Source: an uncultured Methanobrevibacter sp.
GTDB lineage: Archaea; Methanobacteriota; Methanobacteria; Methanobacteriales; Methanobacteriaceae
NCBI GenBank assembly: GCA_900314635.1
Contig: OMVY01000007.1
Location: 39,179 to 103,178 of the forward strand
DNA: 64,000 bases
Direction of reading: 5' to 3'
Positions within the stretch are counted from its first letter, which is position 1. Every line of letters starts with the position of its first letter. This document shows positions 56,180-64,000 of this stretch, piece after piece. A program made the position numbers and the translations under genes. The notes beneath the pieces were generated by a model. That model was not told the origin of the DNA, searched no databases, and worked only from the letters and a program-made list of their open reading frames with translations.

Positions 56180-56898
56180 ATGAAATCTATCAGAGAAAAG
56201 TTGAATTTTGACCCTGAGTTTCAAAATTTCATGCTTCAGAAACCTACATTATCACAGGAAAGTCTAAACGCCTATACAATGACTTTAGTTAATTTCATAA
56301 AGTTCACCGATGAGCCGTTCTATAAGACAGTTCAGGAACTGAGAACCCTGCAGAATGACAGGATTGAAAACAACATGATCATCAGATTCAATCCAAACCA
56401 ATCCGAATCAACACATTGCATTATGAGTTCATTGAATTTCTAAGAAATCAGGGTTGCAGCAATACAAGCATAGAGTCATATGTCAGGTCCTTGAGGGCGA
56501 TATTGAATACATTGGGGATAATACTGCCAAAGACTCCAAATTTCAACTCCAGACCAAAGGATTGGTATGTATTGACCAAATCAGACATCAAATATGTGCT
56601 TGACATCTCAACAGTCCATTATAAGGCATTGATTAATTTTGCAGCAGTCACAGGCTTGAGGGTGCAGGACATTGCATCCTTGACAGTAAAGGATTTCATG
56701 ACGGCAACGGAGGAATATCATGGCTGCAGTGAAGTTGATGATTTCCTGGATTCAAGCCCTGAGGGAATGATTGGATTTTGGGAGCTGTTTCCTCACAAGA
56801 CAAGGAGGCTCAATGTTCCATGCAAGGTCTGCAACACTCCCGAAAGCAGTGATGCGATTTTGTTCTCCCTAATTGAATTGATGAAAAATATAAAATAA
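56180..56898 (+). pseudogene. Tyrosine recombinase, frameshifted and truncated
   Basis: From ATG at 56180, behind AAGGAGG, the frame reads MKSIREKLNFDPEFQNFML up to about 56402. There it shifts, and the protein continues in the neighbouring frame as NTLHYEFIEFLRNQGCSN and then ATGLRVQDI-type sequence (VTGLRVQDIASLTVKDF) holding the first catalytic arginine. It stops at 56898 inside a minisatellite, so the HxxR and tyrosine of the active site are missing. The N-terminal SAM-like domain (SIESYVRSLRAILN) is intact. It is therefore an inactive recombinase remnant. Confidence 0.82.
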
Positions 56899-57013
56899 AT
56901 TGGGTGAAAAGTATAAAATAAATGTGATGAAAAGTATAAAATAAAATAGGTGAAAAACATAAAATTTATATGATGAAAAATATAAAATAAATTGGGTGAA
57001 AAGTATAAAATAA
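56880..57013 (+). repeat. Minisatellite of about six 22-24 base units
   Basis: Units of the form (G/A)(G/A)TGAAAAATATAAAATAAAT with small changes (AGTATAAAATAAAT, ACATAAAATTTATA) repeat about six times from the end of the recombinase remnant to just before the ATPase gene. Several units contain ATG AAA A(A/G)T ATA AAA TAA. Confidence 0.8.
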
Positions 57014-57022
57014 GTGATTGTC

Positions 57023-58309
57023 ATGAAAAAATATTTACCAAGATATACTGATCAGGAACTTAAGGAATCTCTAGAATATATGGGTGCCGTGCTGATAACC
57101 GGTCCAAAGTGGTGCGGCAAGACCACAACAGCCAAGCGACAATGCAAAAGTCTAAAGGAACTTCAACACCCTGTTCATGGAAAGTCTTACCTGAAGCTTG
57201 CAGACACAAATCCAATAGAACTCCTGAAAGGCGAAAAGCCAATGCTCATTGACGAATGGCAAATGGCTCCAGAGCTATGGAATGCTGTAAGATATCTGGT
57301 GGATGAATCAGATGAAGACGGACTGTATGTCCTGACTGGATCAACAACTGTGGACGGAAGCAAGATCACACACAATGGAGCAGGCAGAATAAAAAGAATT
57401 GTAATGCGACCCATGAGTTTATATGAAAGCGGAGAATCCACAGGGGCAATATCCTTAATCGACTTATTTGACAATGAGGACTTAAACATTGACGGCATAA
57501 GCTCAAACTTGACCATAACTGATTTGATATTCGCTGCCTGCAGAGGAGGATGGCCTGAATCATTAAACAAGAAAACCAAAAAACAACAGCTGGCAATCGT
57601 ATCCGATTACATAGACATAATATGCAACAGTGACGCTTCAGAAGTTGACGGTGTCAAGCGAAACCCTCAAAGAGTGAAGGCAATCCTGAAATCCTATGCC
57701 CGAAACATATCAACATTGGCAAGCAAAAAGACACTGATGAAAGACATAAAAACAGAATACGGAGACATTTCGCCTCCAACATATGATTCATACATCAATG
57801 CCCTTGAAAGGCTATATGTGATTCAAAACATTCCGGCATGGTCACCTAACATCCGCTCTGCAAACACCATCCGGAAGTCACACAAGAAGGAATTCATCGA
57901 CCCCTCAATAGCAGTGGCAAGCCTTAACCTTACACCTGAAAAACTGTTGAAAGACTTTGAGACATTTGGATTCATATTTGAGAACCTATGCATACGTGAT
58001 TTGTTGGTCTATTCAAGTTCAGTCAACGGAGAGGTGCTTTATTACAGTGATGACAGCGGCCTTGAAGCGGACTGCATCATATACCTTAGCGATGGGAGGT
58101 ATGCATTGATAGAGTTCAAGTTAGGTCACAAGGAAATTGACAAGGGAGCGGAAAACCTGCTTAAGCTGAAGGAACTGATTAGGAAGAGTGTGGAGGACAA
58201 GAAGATTGACTTGGAGGAGCCAAGCTTCTTGGCTGTAATCACTGGCGGTGAAATGGCATATACCAGAGCTGATGGTGTAAAAGTCATTCCAATAGGATGC
58301 TTGAGATAA
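57023..58309 (+). CDS. AAA ATPase with DUF4143 domain
   Basis: A 428-residue protein. From ATG 57023 (MKKYLPRYTD) the Walker A motif is GPKWCGKTT (about residues 27-35) and Walker B is PMLIDEW (~74-80), followed by LTGSTTV as sensor. The C-terminus (~330-415) is a DUF4143 domain with LEADCIIYL and YALIEFKLG, matching the E-x(n)-EFK pattern of PD-(D/E)xK-like folds. Such ATPases are common in archaeal and bacterial accessory DNA, often of unknown use and sometimes toxin-, transport- or defence-linked. GTG at 57014 is an alternative start. Neighbours are recombinase genes. Confidence 0.87.
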   Translation: MKKYLPRYTDQELKESLEYMGAVLITGPKWCGKTTTAKRQCKSLKELQHPVHGKSYLKLADTNPIELLKGEKPMLIDEWQMAPELWNAVRYLVDESDEDGLYVLTGSTTVDGSKITHNGAGRIKRIVMRPMSLYESGESTGAISLIDLFDNEDLNIDGISSNLTITDLIFAACRGGWPESLNKKTKKQQLAIVSDYIDIICNSDASEVDGVKRNPQRVKAILKSYARNISTLASKKTLMKDIKTEYGDISPPTYDSYINALERLYVIQNIPAWSPNIRSANTIRKSHKKEFIDPSIAVASLNLTPEKLLKDFETFGFIFENLCIRDLLVYSSSVNGEVLYYSDDSGLEADCIIYLSDGRYALIEFKLGHKEIDKGAENLLKLKELIRKSVEDKKIDLEEPSFLAVITGGEMAYTRADGVKVIPIGCLR

Positions 58310-58431
58310 ATTGTTTTTGTTTGAAATAATATAGGGTTTATAACTATTACACTTCCATTTAAAAATTCATTTTGGAAAATTTAAAGATTAATTGGATGAT
58401 TTAATAATTAATAAAAATAGTGGAGTTTAAA

Positions 58432-59334
58432 ATGTTAAAGGATATTTTTAAAAAAGATTTTAATATTTTAGGAGTTTTTATCATTGTTCTATTTGTGGTT
58501 ATTATAATATTAATTGGCATTATAGTGTTTAATATAATGTTCAATCCAGACCCCATGATAAATAGTGTATATGCAAGTCTGTTTGTCGGTTGTGTTTCTG
58601 TTTTGGGTATTGCATACAGTAATTCCTATACTAAAAAATCATTATCATTAACTACAAAAAGTATTAATCAAAATACTAAATCGTTACGACAAAATGAAAA
58701 ATTGATTAAATTAAATGAAAAATCATTAAAGCAGAATAGTGAATTAATTAAGCAGAATGAAAATTCTCTTTTTATACAGTTGCGTTTTCATGATGCAGAA
58801 GATGCACTTTATGATTTGATGAATGAATTGCAACTAACAATTTTAATATATAATGAATTATGCAGTATTCAAACAGAAGAATTGTATTTTAATCCTAGAG
58901 GATTTTTAATGTTACAATATGTGAATTTAATCTCTAATTTAGATTTATTAAAATATATTCCTGTTAAATTAAGAAGTGAATTTCAATATTCATTTTTAAA
59001 TAGATTAGGTGGCCTAAATGAGGAATCTTTGGAATATGTTGAATTATTAAACTCATATGAAGACTTAGAGATTAATAATATTGCAAAAGAAAAAATTATT
59101 ACATTTTTTGAATATAGTGATTGTATAAAAAATTTTAATAGAAATTGTAGTTCAGGGTATTTTGTTAATCGTTTTAGATTATATTATTCTAGTAATATTT
59201 CAAATGAAGAAATGTTGAATCTTATGGTTAAAGTTATTGATGAAATTTCTCATAGTAAACCGGAAGATTTAATTTTAGCTGAAAAAAATTTAATTTATGA
59301 TGTTAAGTCTTATTCTAGGTTTGTTAAGATTTAA
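58432..59334 (+). CDS. Membrane protein with two helices and a coiled coil, unknown
   Basis: A 300-residue protein. ATG at 58432 follows GTGGAG, so the upstream GTG at 58420 is more likely part of the ribosome-binding site. Two hydrophobic helices (ILGVFIIVLFVVIIILIGII and SVYASLFVGCVSVLGIAYS) are followed by a repetitive Asn/Lys/Gln-rich coiled coil (TKSINQNTKSLRQNEKLIKLNEKSLKQNSELIKQNE; the unit K-S/L-L/I-x-x-N-E recurs) and then a helical C-terminal domain. No family recognised. The layout is seen in membrane-anchored anti-phage effectors, but nothing here proves that. Very AT-rich codon use. Confidence 0.7.
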   Translation: MLKDIFKKDFNILGVFIIVLFVVIIILIGIIVFNIMFNPDPMINSVYASLFVGCVSVLGIAYSNSYTKKSLSLTTKSINQNTKSLRQNEKLIKLNEKSLKQNSELIKQNENSLFIQLRFHDAEDALYDLMNELQLTILIYNELCSIQTEELYFNPRGFLMLQYVNLISNLDLLKYIPVKLRSEFQYSFLNRLGGLNEESLEYVELLNSYEDLEINNIAKEKIITFFEYSDCIKNFNRNCSSGYFVNRFRLYYSSNISNEEMLNLMVKVIDEISHSKPEDLILAEKNLIYDVKSYSRFVKI

Positions 59335-59340
59335 ATTTAT

Positions 59341-59913
59341 AATGGTGATAAAATATTTAATATAATAAGAAAACTTAAATTTGAGAAAACAAACGGAATT
59401 GATGAGGAATCTTTTAATAAAGCAAAAAACATAATAGAAAAAGAAAGATCAAGTGGTTATGGGGAAATACTTATTTTGTCTGGAGGAACTTCAGGTATTG
59501 AAAATTTAACAGATACTCCTTCCCCTAATAAAAATATCGTCTTTAAATTACATTATAATTCGGAAAATGATCTGAATAAGTTAATATCAGACATATTCAA
59601 AGAAATTGATGAATTAGGTTATGAGTATTCAATTGAGTTGCCGAAAATATGTATAGATTTTAATGATGTTGCTGTTGATTCTGACTCTTCAATCCATTTA
59701 AAATCTATGATTAATAAAAAAAGGCAATGGGGTTGTGGCCATATTTTAGAAACATTCTATGATTTTGATGAGAGAGAGGGTCAGAGACAAGAATTCATAT
59801 ATTTAATAAAATTTTCATTGAAATGCCAACCTAAAGATTATGATATTCTGTTAAATGAAATTTTAAATGATGTAAAAAAATTAGGATATGATTTTAATAC
59901 GAATCATGTTTAA
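59341..59913 (+). CDS. Unrecognised protein with unclear start, possibly frameshifted
   Basis: The frame is open from 59335 to 59913 and reads IFNIIRKLKFEKTNGIDEESFNKAKNIIEKE, then SGGTSGIENLTDTPSPNKNIVFKLHYN and onward to GYDFNTNHV. The only conventional start in frame is TTG at 59476, which gives 145 residues. ATG at 59342 with the following GTG-ATA-AAA opens in another frame (MVIKYLI, then TAA), and a one-base shift there would join it to the longer protein. The two halves each contain 'LNxLISDIFKEIDELGY' or 'LLNEILNDVKKLGY', a weak internal duplication. No family recognised. Confidence 0.5.
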   Translation, partial: NGDKIFNIIRKLKFEKTNGIDEESFNKAKNIIEKERSSGYGEILILSGGTSGIENLTDTPSPNKNIVFKLHYNSENDLNKLISDIFKEIDELGYEYSIELPKICIDFNDVAVDSDSSIHLKSMINKKRQWGCGHILETFYDFDEREGQRQEFIYLIKFSLKCQPKDYDILLNEILNDVKKLGYDFNTNHV

Positions 59914-60186
59914 ATGAACATCATTCTTTGGATTTAAATTGATAGAATTAAGTTAATTAAAATTATTAATTTAATCAATCTGAAGTTTTTTGATTTATTA
60001 AGGATTGCAGAGGAGGAGATTCTTTAAATCTATTATAATTCATTGAGTATTCCATTATCATCCTATTCATAATTTAAAAACTTTCATTTCTAACTTATTT
60101 TTTATTTTATTTCTAACTCTTAATTTTTATTTTTTTAACTTGTACAAGATTATTTTTTTATTTTATTTCTTATTTTACTTTTATTT
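59914..60186. other. Spacer upstream of the intact recombinase
   Basis: About 270 bases, AT-rich and rich in T runs. No Shine-Dalgarno is visible before the recombinase ATG at 60187, so that message could be leaderless or weakly translated. Confidence 0.4.
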
Positions 60187-61257
60187 ATGATAAGTGATTA
60201 TTTGTTTTTAGGTTTTTGCACGAATCGCAACATTAAGGATAGCACTATCAAATCCTATAGGTCGGCTATCCTGAAGTATGAATCCTTTCATAAGATGGCT
60301 ATGGATGATTTGATTGGTGAGGCTATTAAAGAGGATGAAAGTCTTATTCCGCTTAAGAATAGGTGTATCAAGAGGAGATTGTTGGATTTCAGAGCTTTTC
60401 TATTAGATTCTGATTTGTCTATTGGGACTGTCCGGACCTATTTTTCAAGAATCAAGACTTTCTATAGGCATTTTGAAGTTGAATTGTCCTATTTGAATGA
60501 CATTAGTCTGGATGAGGAATATCTTTCATCATATGGTGACTTGCCTACTAAAAATGATATTTTGAGAGCTTGTGATATTTCCAGCCTTGATTTCAAGGCA
60601 GTGATCCTTTTCATTTCAAGCAGTGGATGCGCCAAGGCGGAAACTCTATCTTTAACTATTGGAGATTTTATTAAGGCAACTCGCGATTATCATAATGGCG
60701 AATCCATTGAAGAGATTTTGCGACTTTTAGTGGGTCGAAGAGACATTGTTCCCACATTCTATCTAAAAAGAGTCAAGACCAATAAGTTCTACCATGCTTT
60801 CTGTTCCCCGGAAGCCAGCCATTATATTGTCAAGTATTTGCTTTCAAGAGAAAACTTGACTTTGGAGGACAAGCTGTTTGACTTCACACATAGTTCATTG
60901 GTCTATAATTTCAAGAAAGTCAATGATAAGTTGGGATTGGGCTTTGTAGGAAGGTACAGGTGCTTCAGGTCACACAGCCTAAGGAAGTACCATGCAAGCA
61001 ATATTGGTTTGAGCAATGAATACATTGATGCATTGCAGGGAAGGGCAAAGACCAAGGTCCATGAAGCTTATATCAAGACCAATCCAAAGAAGTTAAAGGA
61101 GATTTACATTTCGGCAATGCATAATGTGATGATTTCTGATGAATGGATAGTGGAGAATGCTGTAAGAAAAGAAGAAAGGCTTGTCATCATTGAAAGGCAG
61201 GAGATCAATATTGTGATCAATTTCACTTTGGATGGCATGGAATATAGGGTGGAATAA
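60187..61257 (+). CDS. Tyrosine recombinase (integrase family)
   Basis: A 356-residue recombinase. The N-terminal half is a SAM-like DNA-binding domain (STIKSYRSAILKYESF, GTVRTYFSRIKTFYRHF). In the catalytic half, His263-Ser-Leu-Arg266 and Tyr295 (VHEAYIKTNP) are in their expected spacing. The position of the first catalytic arginine reads SSSGCAKAETLSL, with Ala149-Lys150 in place of the usual G-L-R. Its stop is 77 bases from the inverted-repeat site at 61335. Unlike the remnant at 56180 it is complete. The substrate sites are inferred from position. It could move the whole element or flip the neighbouring segment. Confidence 0.85.
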   Translation: MISDYLFLGFCTNRNIKDSTIKSYRSAILKYESFHKMAMDDLIGEAIKEDESLIPLKNRCIKRRLLDFRAFLLDSDLSIGTVRTYFSRIKTFYRHFEVELSYLNDISLDEEYLSSYGDLPTKNDILRACDISSLDFKAVILFISSSGCAKAETLSLTIGDFIKATRDYHNGESIEEILRLLVGRRDIVPTFYLKRVKTNKFYHAFCSPEASHYIVKYLLSRENLTLEDKLFDFTHSSLVYNFKKVNDKLGLGFVGRYRCFRSHSLRKYHASNIGLSNEYIDALQGRAKTKVHEAYIKTNPKKLKEIYISAMHNVMISDEWIVENAVRKEERLVIIERQEINIVINFTLDGMEYRVE

Positions 61258-61334
61258 GACATAGGATTTTATATGTTTCATTTAATTTCGATTGCAATTT
61301 CTGTTGAATTTTCATGTTTTATGTGGTGGATTTT

Positions 61335-61357
61335 ATATGTTTCTATGTAAAACACAT
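61335..61357 (+). repeat. Candidate recombination site, left copy
   Basis: Arms ATATGTTT and AAACACAT enclose the asymmetric 7-base core CTATGTA. The match to the reverse complement of the right copy is 22 of 23 bases, plus three more bases (AAA) beyond the right arm. Confidence 0.75.
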
Positions 61358-61757
61358 AAACCTGTTCGAACAATTTGAAACTATTTTTGTATTATGAAGA
61401 TCAGAAAAAATTAATTTTTTAAAGACAATAAATCAAGTAATTTCTATTATTAAGATACATTAATCATTAGATTAACGTACCACTATTTTTATAATTTACA
61501 AAACGAAAAAAAAAAGAAAATAAGATTTTTATTAATAATAAGCTGGTTTTTAGGCAATGTTTTTAATGTGAAGAACTATTTGAAAACATTTAAATATTGC
61601 CTTATTTATATATATTAATATAAATTTTATTTTAAATTTTATAACTCATATTTGATAAATAAATTATAATTTATCAAATATTTTTTAATAAATTTTATTA
61701 AACTTAAATTTTTAATCAATTTTTATTAGGGTTTTAAGGATTTGGACAATATTTTTT
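61358..61757. other. Candidate invertible segment of about 400 bases
   Basis: No gene. It is bounded by two inverted sites and contains a TATA-like stretch pointing to the adhesin-like gene (61605-61618). Downstream of that is a hairpin ATTTGATAAAT (61650-61660) with ATTTATCAAAT (61669-61679), followed by a T-rich tail. TACATTAATCATTAGATTAACGTACC near 61456-61481 also shows short inverted pairs. Confidence 0.6.
61605..61618 (+). promoter_or_regulatory. Candidate promoter of the adhesin-like gene
   Basis: TTTATATATATTAA would start a transcript near 61640, giving a leader of about 250 bases that crosses the right inverted site and the hairpin at 61650-61679. It lies inside the possible invertible segment. 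Confidence 0.45.
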
Positions 61758-61780
61758 ATGTGTTTTACATAGAAACACAT
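61758..61780 (-). repeat. Candidate recombination site, right copy (inverted)
   Basis: Arms ATGTGTTT and AAACACAT enclose the core TACATAG, which is the reverse complement of the left core. The arms are perfectly complementary here. Confidence 0.75.
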
Positions 61781-61891
61781 AATGATTTTATGCCTTACAA
61801 AAAATCTTAAAATTGAATAGTGAATATTTTCTCTCCTTTAAAAACTAAAAAAAAGGAGATTTTAAAGAAATAAACTTTGGAGGAAATAAAA

Positions 61892-64000
61892 ATGAATCTT
61901 AAATTTGTGACTCTATTTTTAGTTCTTCTTTGTTGTTTCATGGGTGCTGCAAGCGCAGCGGATGATGTCTCAATGGATGCAGTCGATGCTTCTGTTGACG
62001 ATGCTGTCACTGTAGATGCAGTCTCCGAGGACATAGACAATAGCGTAATAGCGGATCCTATTGTTTGTGAAGATACAACAACAGAAGACATAAATGAGGC
62101 AACAATTGAAAAAGAAAATAAGGACGTTGAACAAACCAGAGGAACTCCAACAACTGCTTATAATTGGACAGAACTAAAGGATAGGTGTAAAAACACTACT
62201 GACATGACAATAACTTTAAATGGTACTATTTATAATGCAGATAGTCAAATTGAATTTAGGAATAGTGCTACTATTATTGGTACAGAGAGTAGTTATATTA
62301 CTGCAGGTACTTACACTGGAGTTCCTTTTTTAAATGAGGATCCAGATTTAACAATTACTTTCAGAAATGTAAAATTTAGAAACATGAATGTTGAAAATCT
62401 TCTTGAATTGGCAGGAACCACCATTCTTGAAAATTGTAGTTTTTATAAAATTGCAGCAGCTACTGGACATAATTCTGTAATTTATAACACTTATGGTACT
62501 ATGGATATTATTGATTGTAATATAACCAATTGTTCTGCTGGATATGGGGTTGTAAGTAATTATAATTCTGGAAGTGTAACTGATGTTGTAATGAATGTTG
62601 ATAATTGTAAATTCATTAACAACTCTGCTAACGTAGAACCAGGAGGAATAAATAACTGTGGAATTTTATATGTCAACAATTCTGAGTTTATTAATAACTC
62701 TGCAGGATGGTGGGCAGGAGCAATCCACACTCACACTAATGCTCAAACTTACATTAACAACACTAACTTTACAGAAAACATTGCAGGTTGGAACGGTGGA
62801 GCATTATACACTTATAGCAAATTAGTGGTCTACAATTCCATTTTTTATGCAAATAAATGTCGTACTAGTGCTGGTGGTGGAGCAATAGGATGTTCCAATT
62901 GGGGATCTGCTTACAATATAACCATTTGGAACTGTACTTTTGAAGAAAACGCGAACTTATGTGGAAATACCAATGAAACTCCATCAACTGGAACTGGTGG
63001 TGCGATATCTGCTATGAACAATGGAATATTAAATGTTCATCATTCTACTTTTATACATAATGTGGCTAAAATAGGCCAAGCAATAGCTGCTTACAGTCAA
63101 GGCTACATCAGCCCAGAAGGAAACATTACAGAAGGAATACCTAAAGTGATTGTTTGCAACAACACATTCATCAATCATACTTTAACTACTTCTGACACTG
63201 TAAAACTCACTGGAAATTACACATTTTCATTTAATACATTCACAAACTGTTACCAAACTAATTTAGGAACCAATAATACATTTAACAGTCCTGTAACTTC
63301 AAATAATCCAATTTTATCTGAAGATTTATTTGACTCTCAAATTAATATAAAATCCACTAAAAACCTCCTTGGTGATGGTTTAGCAAGTGAAATTTATGTA
63401 ACAACAACTGATGAATTAGAAAATGCATATGATCAATTAATCAGCAATCAGATTAATGGAATTATTTACCTAGCAGATGGGACATATGAGTTTTGGAAAT
63501 GTAAAAATTATGGAGTAAATATAACTTTTATAGGTCAAGGTGAAAATGTATTATTTACTTCATTTAACACTGTATTAAAAACAACAAAAGTTGTAGGTAA
63601 TAAATTAACTTTTATTAACTTAACTTTCAATAATCTTGATTTAACAATGAGTTCTGACTTTATTAACTGTAGTTTTGTCAATTCAAATATAAATATTGCA
63701 AAAGGTGTTGCTAGTATACCTCATCTTGATGAGACACCATTTGGTGTAACTCATAACTTGACATTTGATAATTGTGAATTTAAAAATATCGATACCACAT
63801 CTTCCGTTTTCACCCTTTATAAATATGGTAAAGTTGTTTTGAATAATTGTACTTTTGACAATATCGTTGCTGATTCTATTGTTGTCAAAGATGGGGAGTT
63901 TATTGATCAAGACGGAATTTACTTGTATGAGTGTAAATTCACTAACTGCAACATTAAGGGTGTTGTAGACATTCCAGGTAATATTGAGATTTTAGATTTC
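61892..64000 (+). CDS. Adhesin-like protein, secreted beta-helix (partial)
   Basis: Open from ATG 61892 to the window edge with no stop (703 codons so far), and so longer than the window shows. GGAGG at 61880-61884 is the ribosome-binding site. A signal peptide (MNLKFVTLFLVLLCCFMGAASA) is followed by an acidic Asp/Val-rich stretch. Then come repeated right-handed beta-helix rungs with motifs such as NCSFYK, NNSAGWWAGAI, NSGGAI-type GGALY and GTGGAISAMNNG, many with N-x-S/T sites. A second helix block starts at about residue 505 (DELENAYDQLISNQINGIIYLADGTYEF). Such adhesin-like proteins are abundant in gut Methanobrevibacter surfaces and thought to mediate attachment. The upstream switch may control it. 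Confidence 0.85.
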   Translation, partial: MNLKFVTLFLVLLCCFMGAASAADDVSMDAVDASVDDAVTVDAVSEDIDNSVIADPIVCEDTTTEDINEATIEKENKDVEQTRGTPTTAYNWTELKDRCKNTTDMTITLNGTIYNADSQIEFRNSATIIGTESSYITAGTYTGVPFLNEDPDLTITFRNVKFRNMNVENLLELAGTTILENCSFYKIAAATGHNSVIYNTYGTMDIIDCNITNCSAGYGVVSNYNSGSVTDVVMNVDNCKFINNSANVEPGGINNCGILYVNNSEFINNSAGWWAGAIHTHTNAQTYINNTNFTENIAGWNGGALYTYSKLVVYNSIFYANKCRTSAGGGAIGCSNWGSAYNITIWNCTFEENANLCGNTNETPSTGTGGAISAMNNGILNVHHSTFIHNVAKIGQAIAAYSQGYISPEGNITEGIPKVIVCNNTFINHTLTTSDTVKLTGNYTFSFNTFTNCYQTNLGTNNTFNSPVTSNNPILSEDLFDSQINIKSTKNLLGDGLASEIYVTTTDELENAYDQLISNQINGIIYLADGTYEFWKCKNYGVNITFIGQGENVLFTSFNTVLKTTKVVGNKLTFINLTFNNLDLTMSSDFINCSFVNSNINIAKGVASIPHLDETPFGVTHNLTFDNCEFKNIDTTSSVFTLYKYGKVVLNNCTFDNIVADSIVVKDGEFIDQDGIYLYECKFTNCNIKGVVDIPGNIEILDF

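Noticed and set aside
56880..57013. CRISPR-like repeats
   Set aside because: The units are contiguous with no unique spacers between them, so this is a minisatellite.
61807..62091. Minus-strand reading frame over the adhesin-like start
   Set aside because: The plus strand has a signal peptide, ribosome-binding site and a 703-codon open frame; the minus-strand frame is low-complexity shadow.

Overview
The window is a chromosome segment of a hydrogenotrophic methanogen, most likely a Methanobrevibacter or close relative in the Methanobacteriales. This rests on the complete mcrBDCGA operon followed by mtrEDCBAFGH, an mvhDGAB hydrogenase operon, archaeal housekeeping genes (L10e, Pcc1, aTrm56, MfnA), very AT-rich spacers, and an adhesin-like protein of the kind abundant in gut Methanobrevibacter. 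No rRNA, tRNA or CRISPR array was recognised.

Layout. 1-7260: end of a DegT-type aminotransferase, a thiamine-binding-family protein, a tRNA-thiolation PP-loop enzyme, a DUF2124 protein, a frameshifted DUF3795 gene, an acyltransferase, and an orphan cas1-cas2 pair. This stretch is scarred. Remnants of the 3' parts of cas1 and of the thiolase gene lie fused side by side at 2617-2962, and a ~36 bp palindromic repeat recurs four times. 7262-11445: minus-strand membrane and stress-type genes (Na+/Ca2+ exchanger, CorC/CNNM protein, DUF1922, TraB). 11777-15916: a run containing mmp7 and mmp10, the MCR activation and arginine-methylation factors, plus an unassigned gene and a flavoprotein. 16731-29137: mcr, mtr and mmp14, the core of methanogenesis. 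29272-32939: cobY, a PRC-barrel protein and sufCB. 34074-38125: mvhDGAB. 38532-55893: housekeeping genes including pyrC, a HIGH-motif nucleotidyltransferase, an FKBP isomerase, a B-box membrane protein, pcc1, rpl10e, ppsA, mfnA, fumarase beta, trm56 and cobS, and a probable cbiS-like gene.

55900-64000 is accessory DNA: a broken tyrosine recombinase, a minisatellite, an AAA/DUF4143 ATPase, two unrecognised genes, an apparently intact tyrosine recombinase, and the start of a large secreted beta-helix adhesin-like protein that runs off the window. Between the intact recombinase and the adhesin gene are two 23 bp palindromic sites. Their asymmetric 7 bp cores are in opposite orientation, and they bound about 400 bp that carries the best candidate promoter for the adhesin gene. 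This has the layout of a recombinase-controlled invertible promoter (phase-variation switch) and is the most interesting observation here.

How the genes fit together: Mtr transfers the methyl group to coenzyme M using a B12 cofactor, to whose synthesis CobY, CobS and the CbiS-like protein contribute. Mcr releases methane, and Mmp7, Mmp10 and McrC activate or modify Mcr. The Mvh hydrogenase feeds H2 electrons to heterodisulfide reductase, which is not in this window. The mcr, mtr and mvh leaders each contain a palindrome with an AGCTAGCT or CTAGCTAG core.
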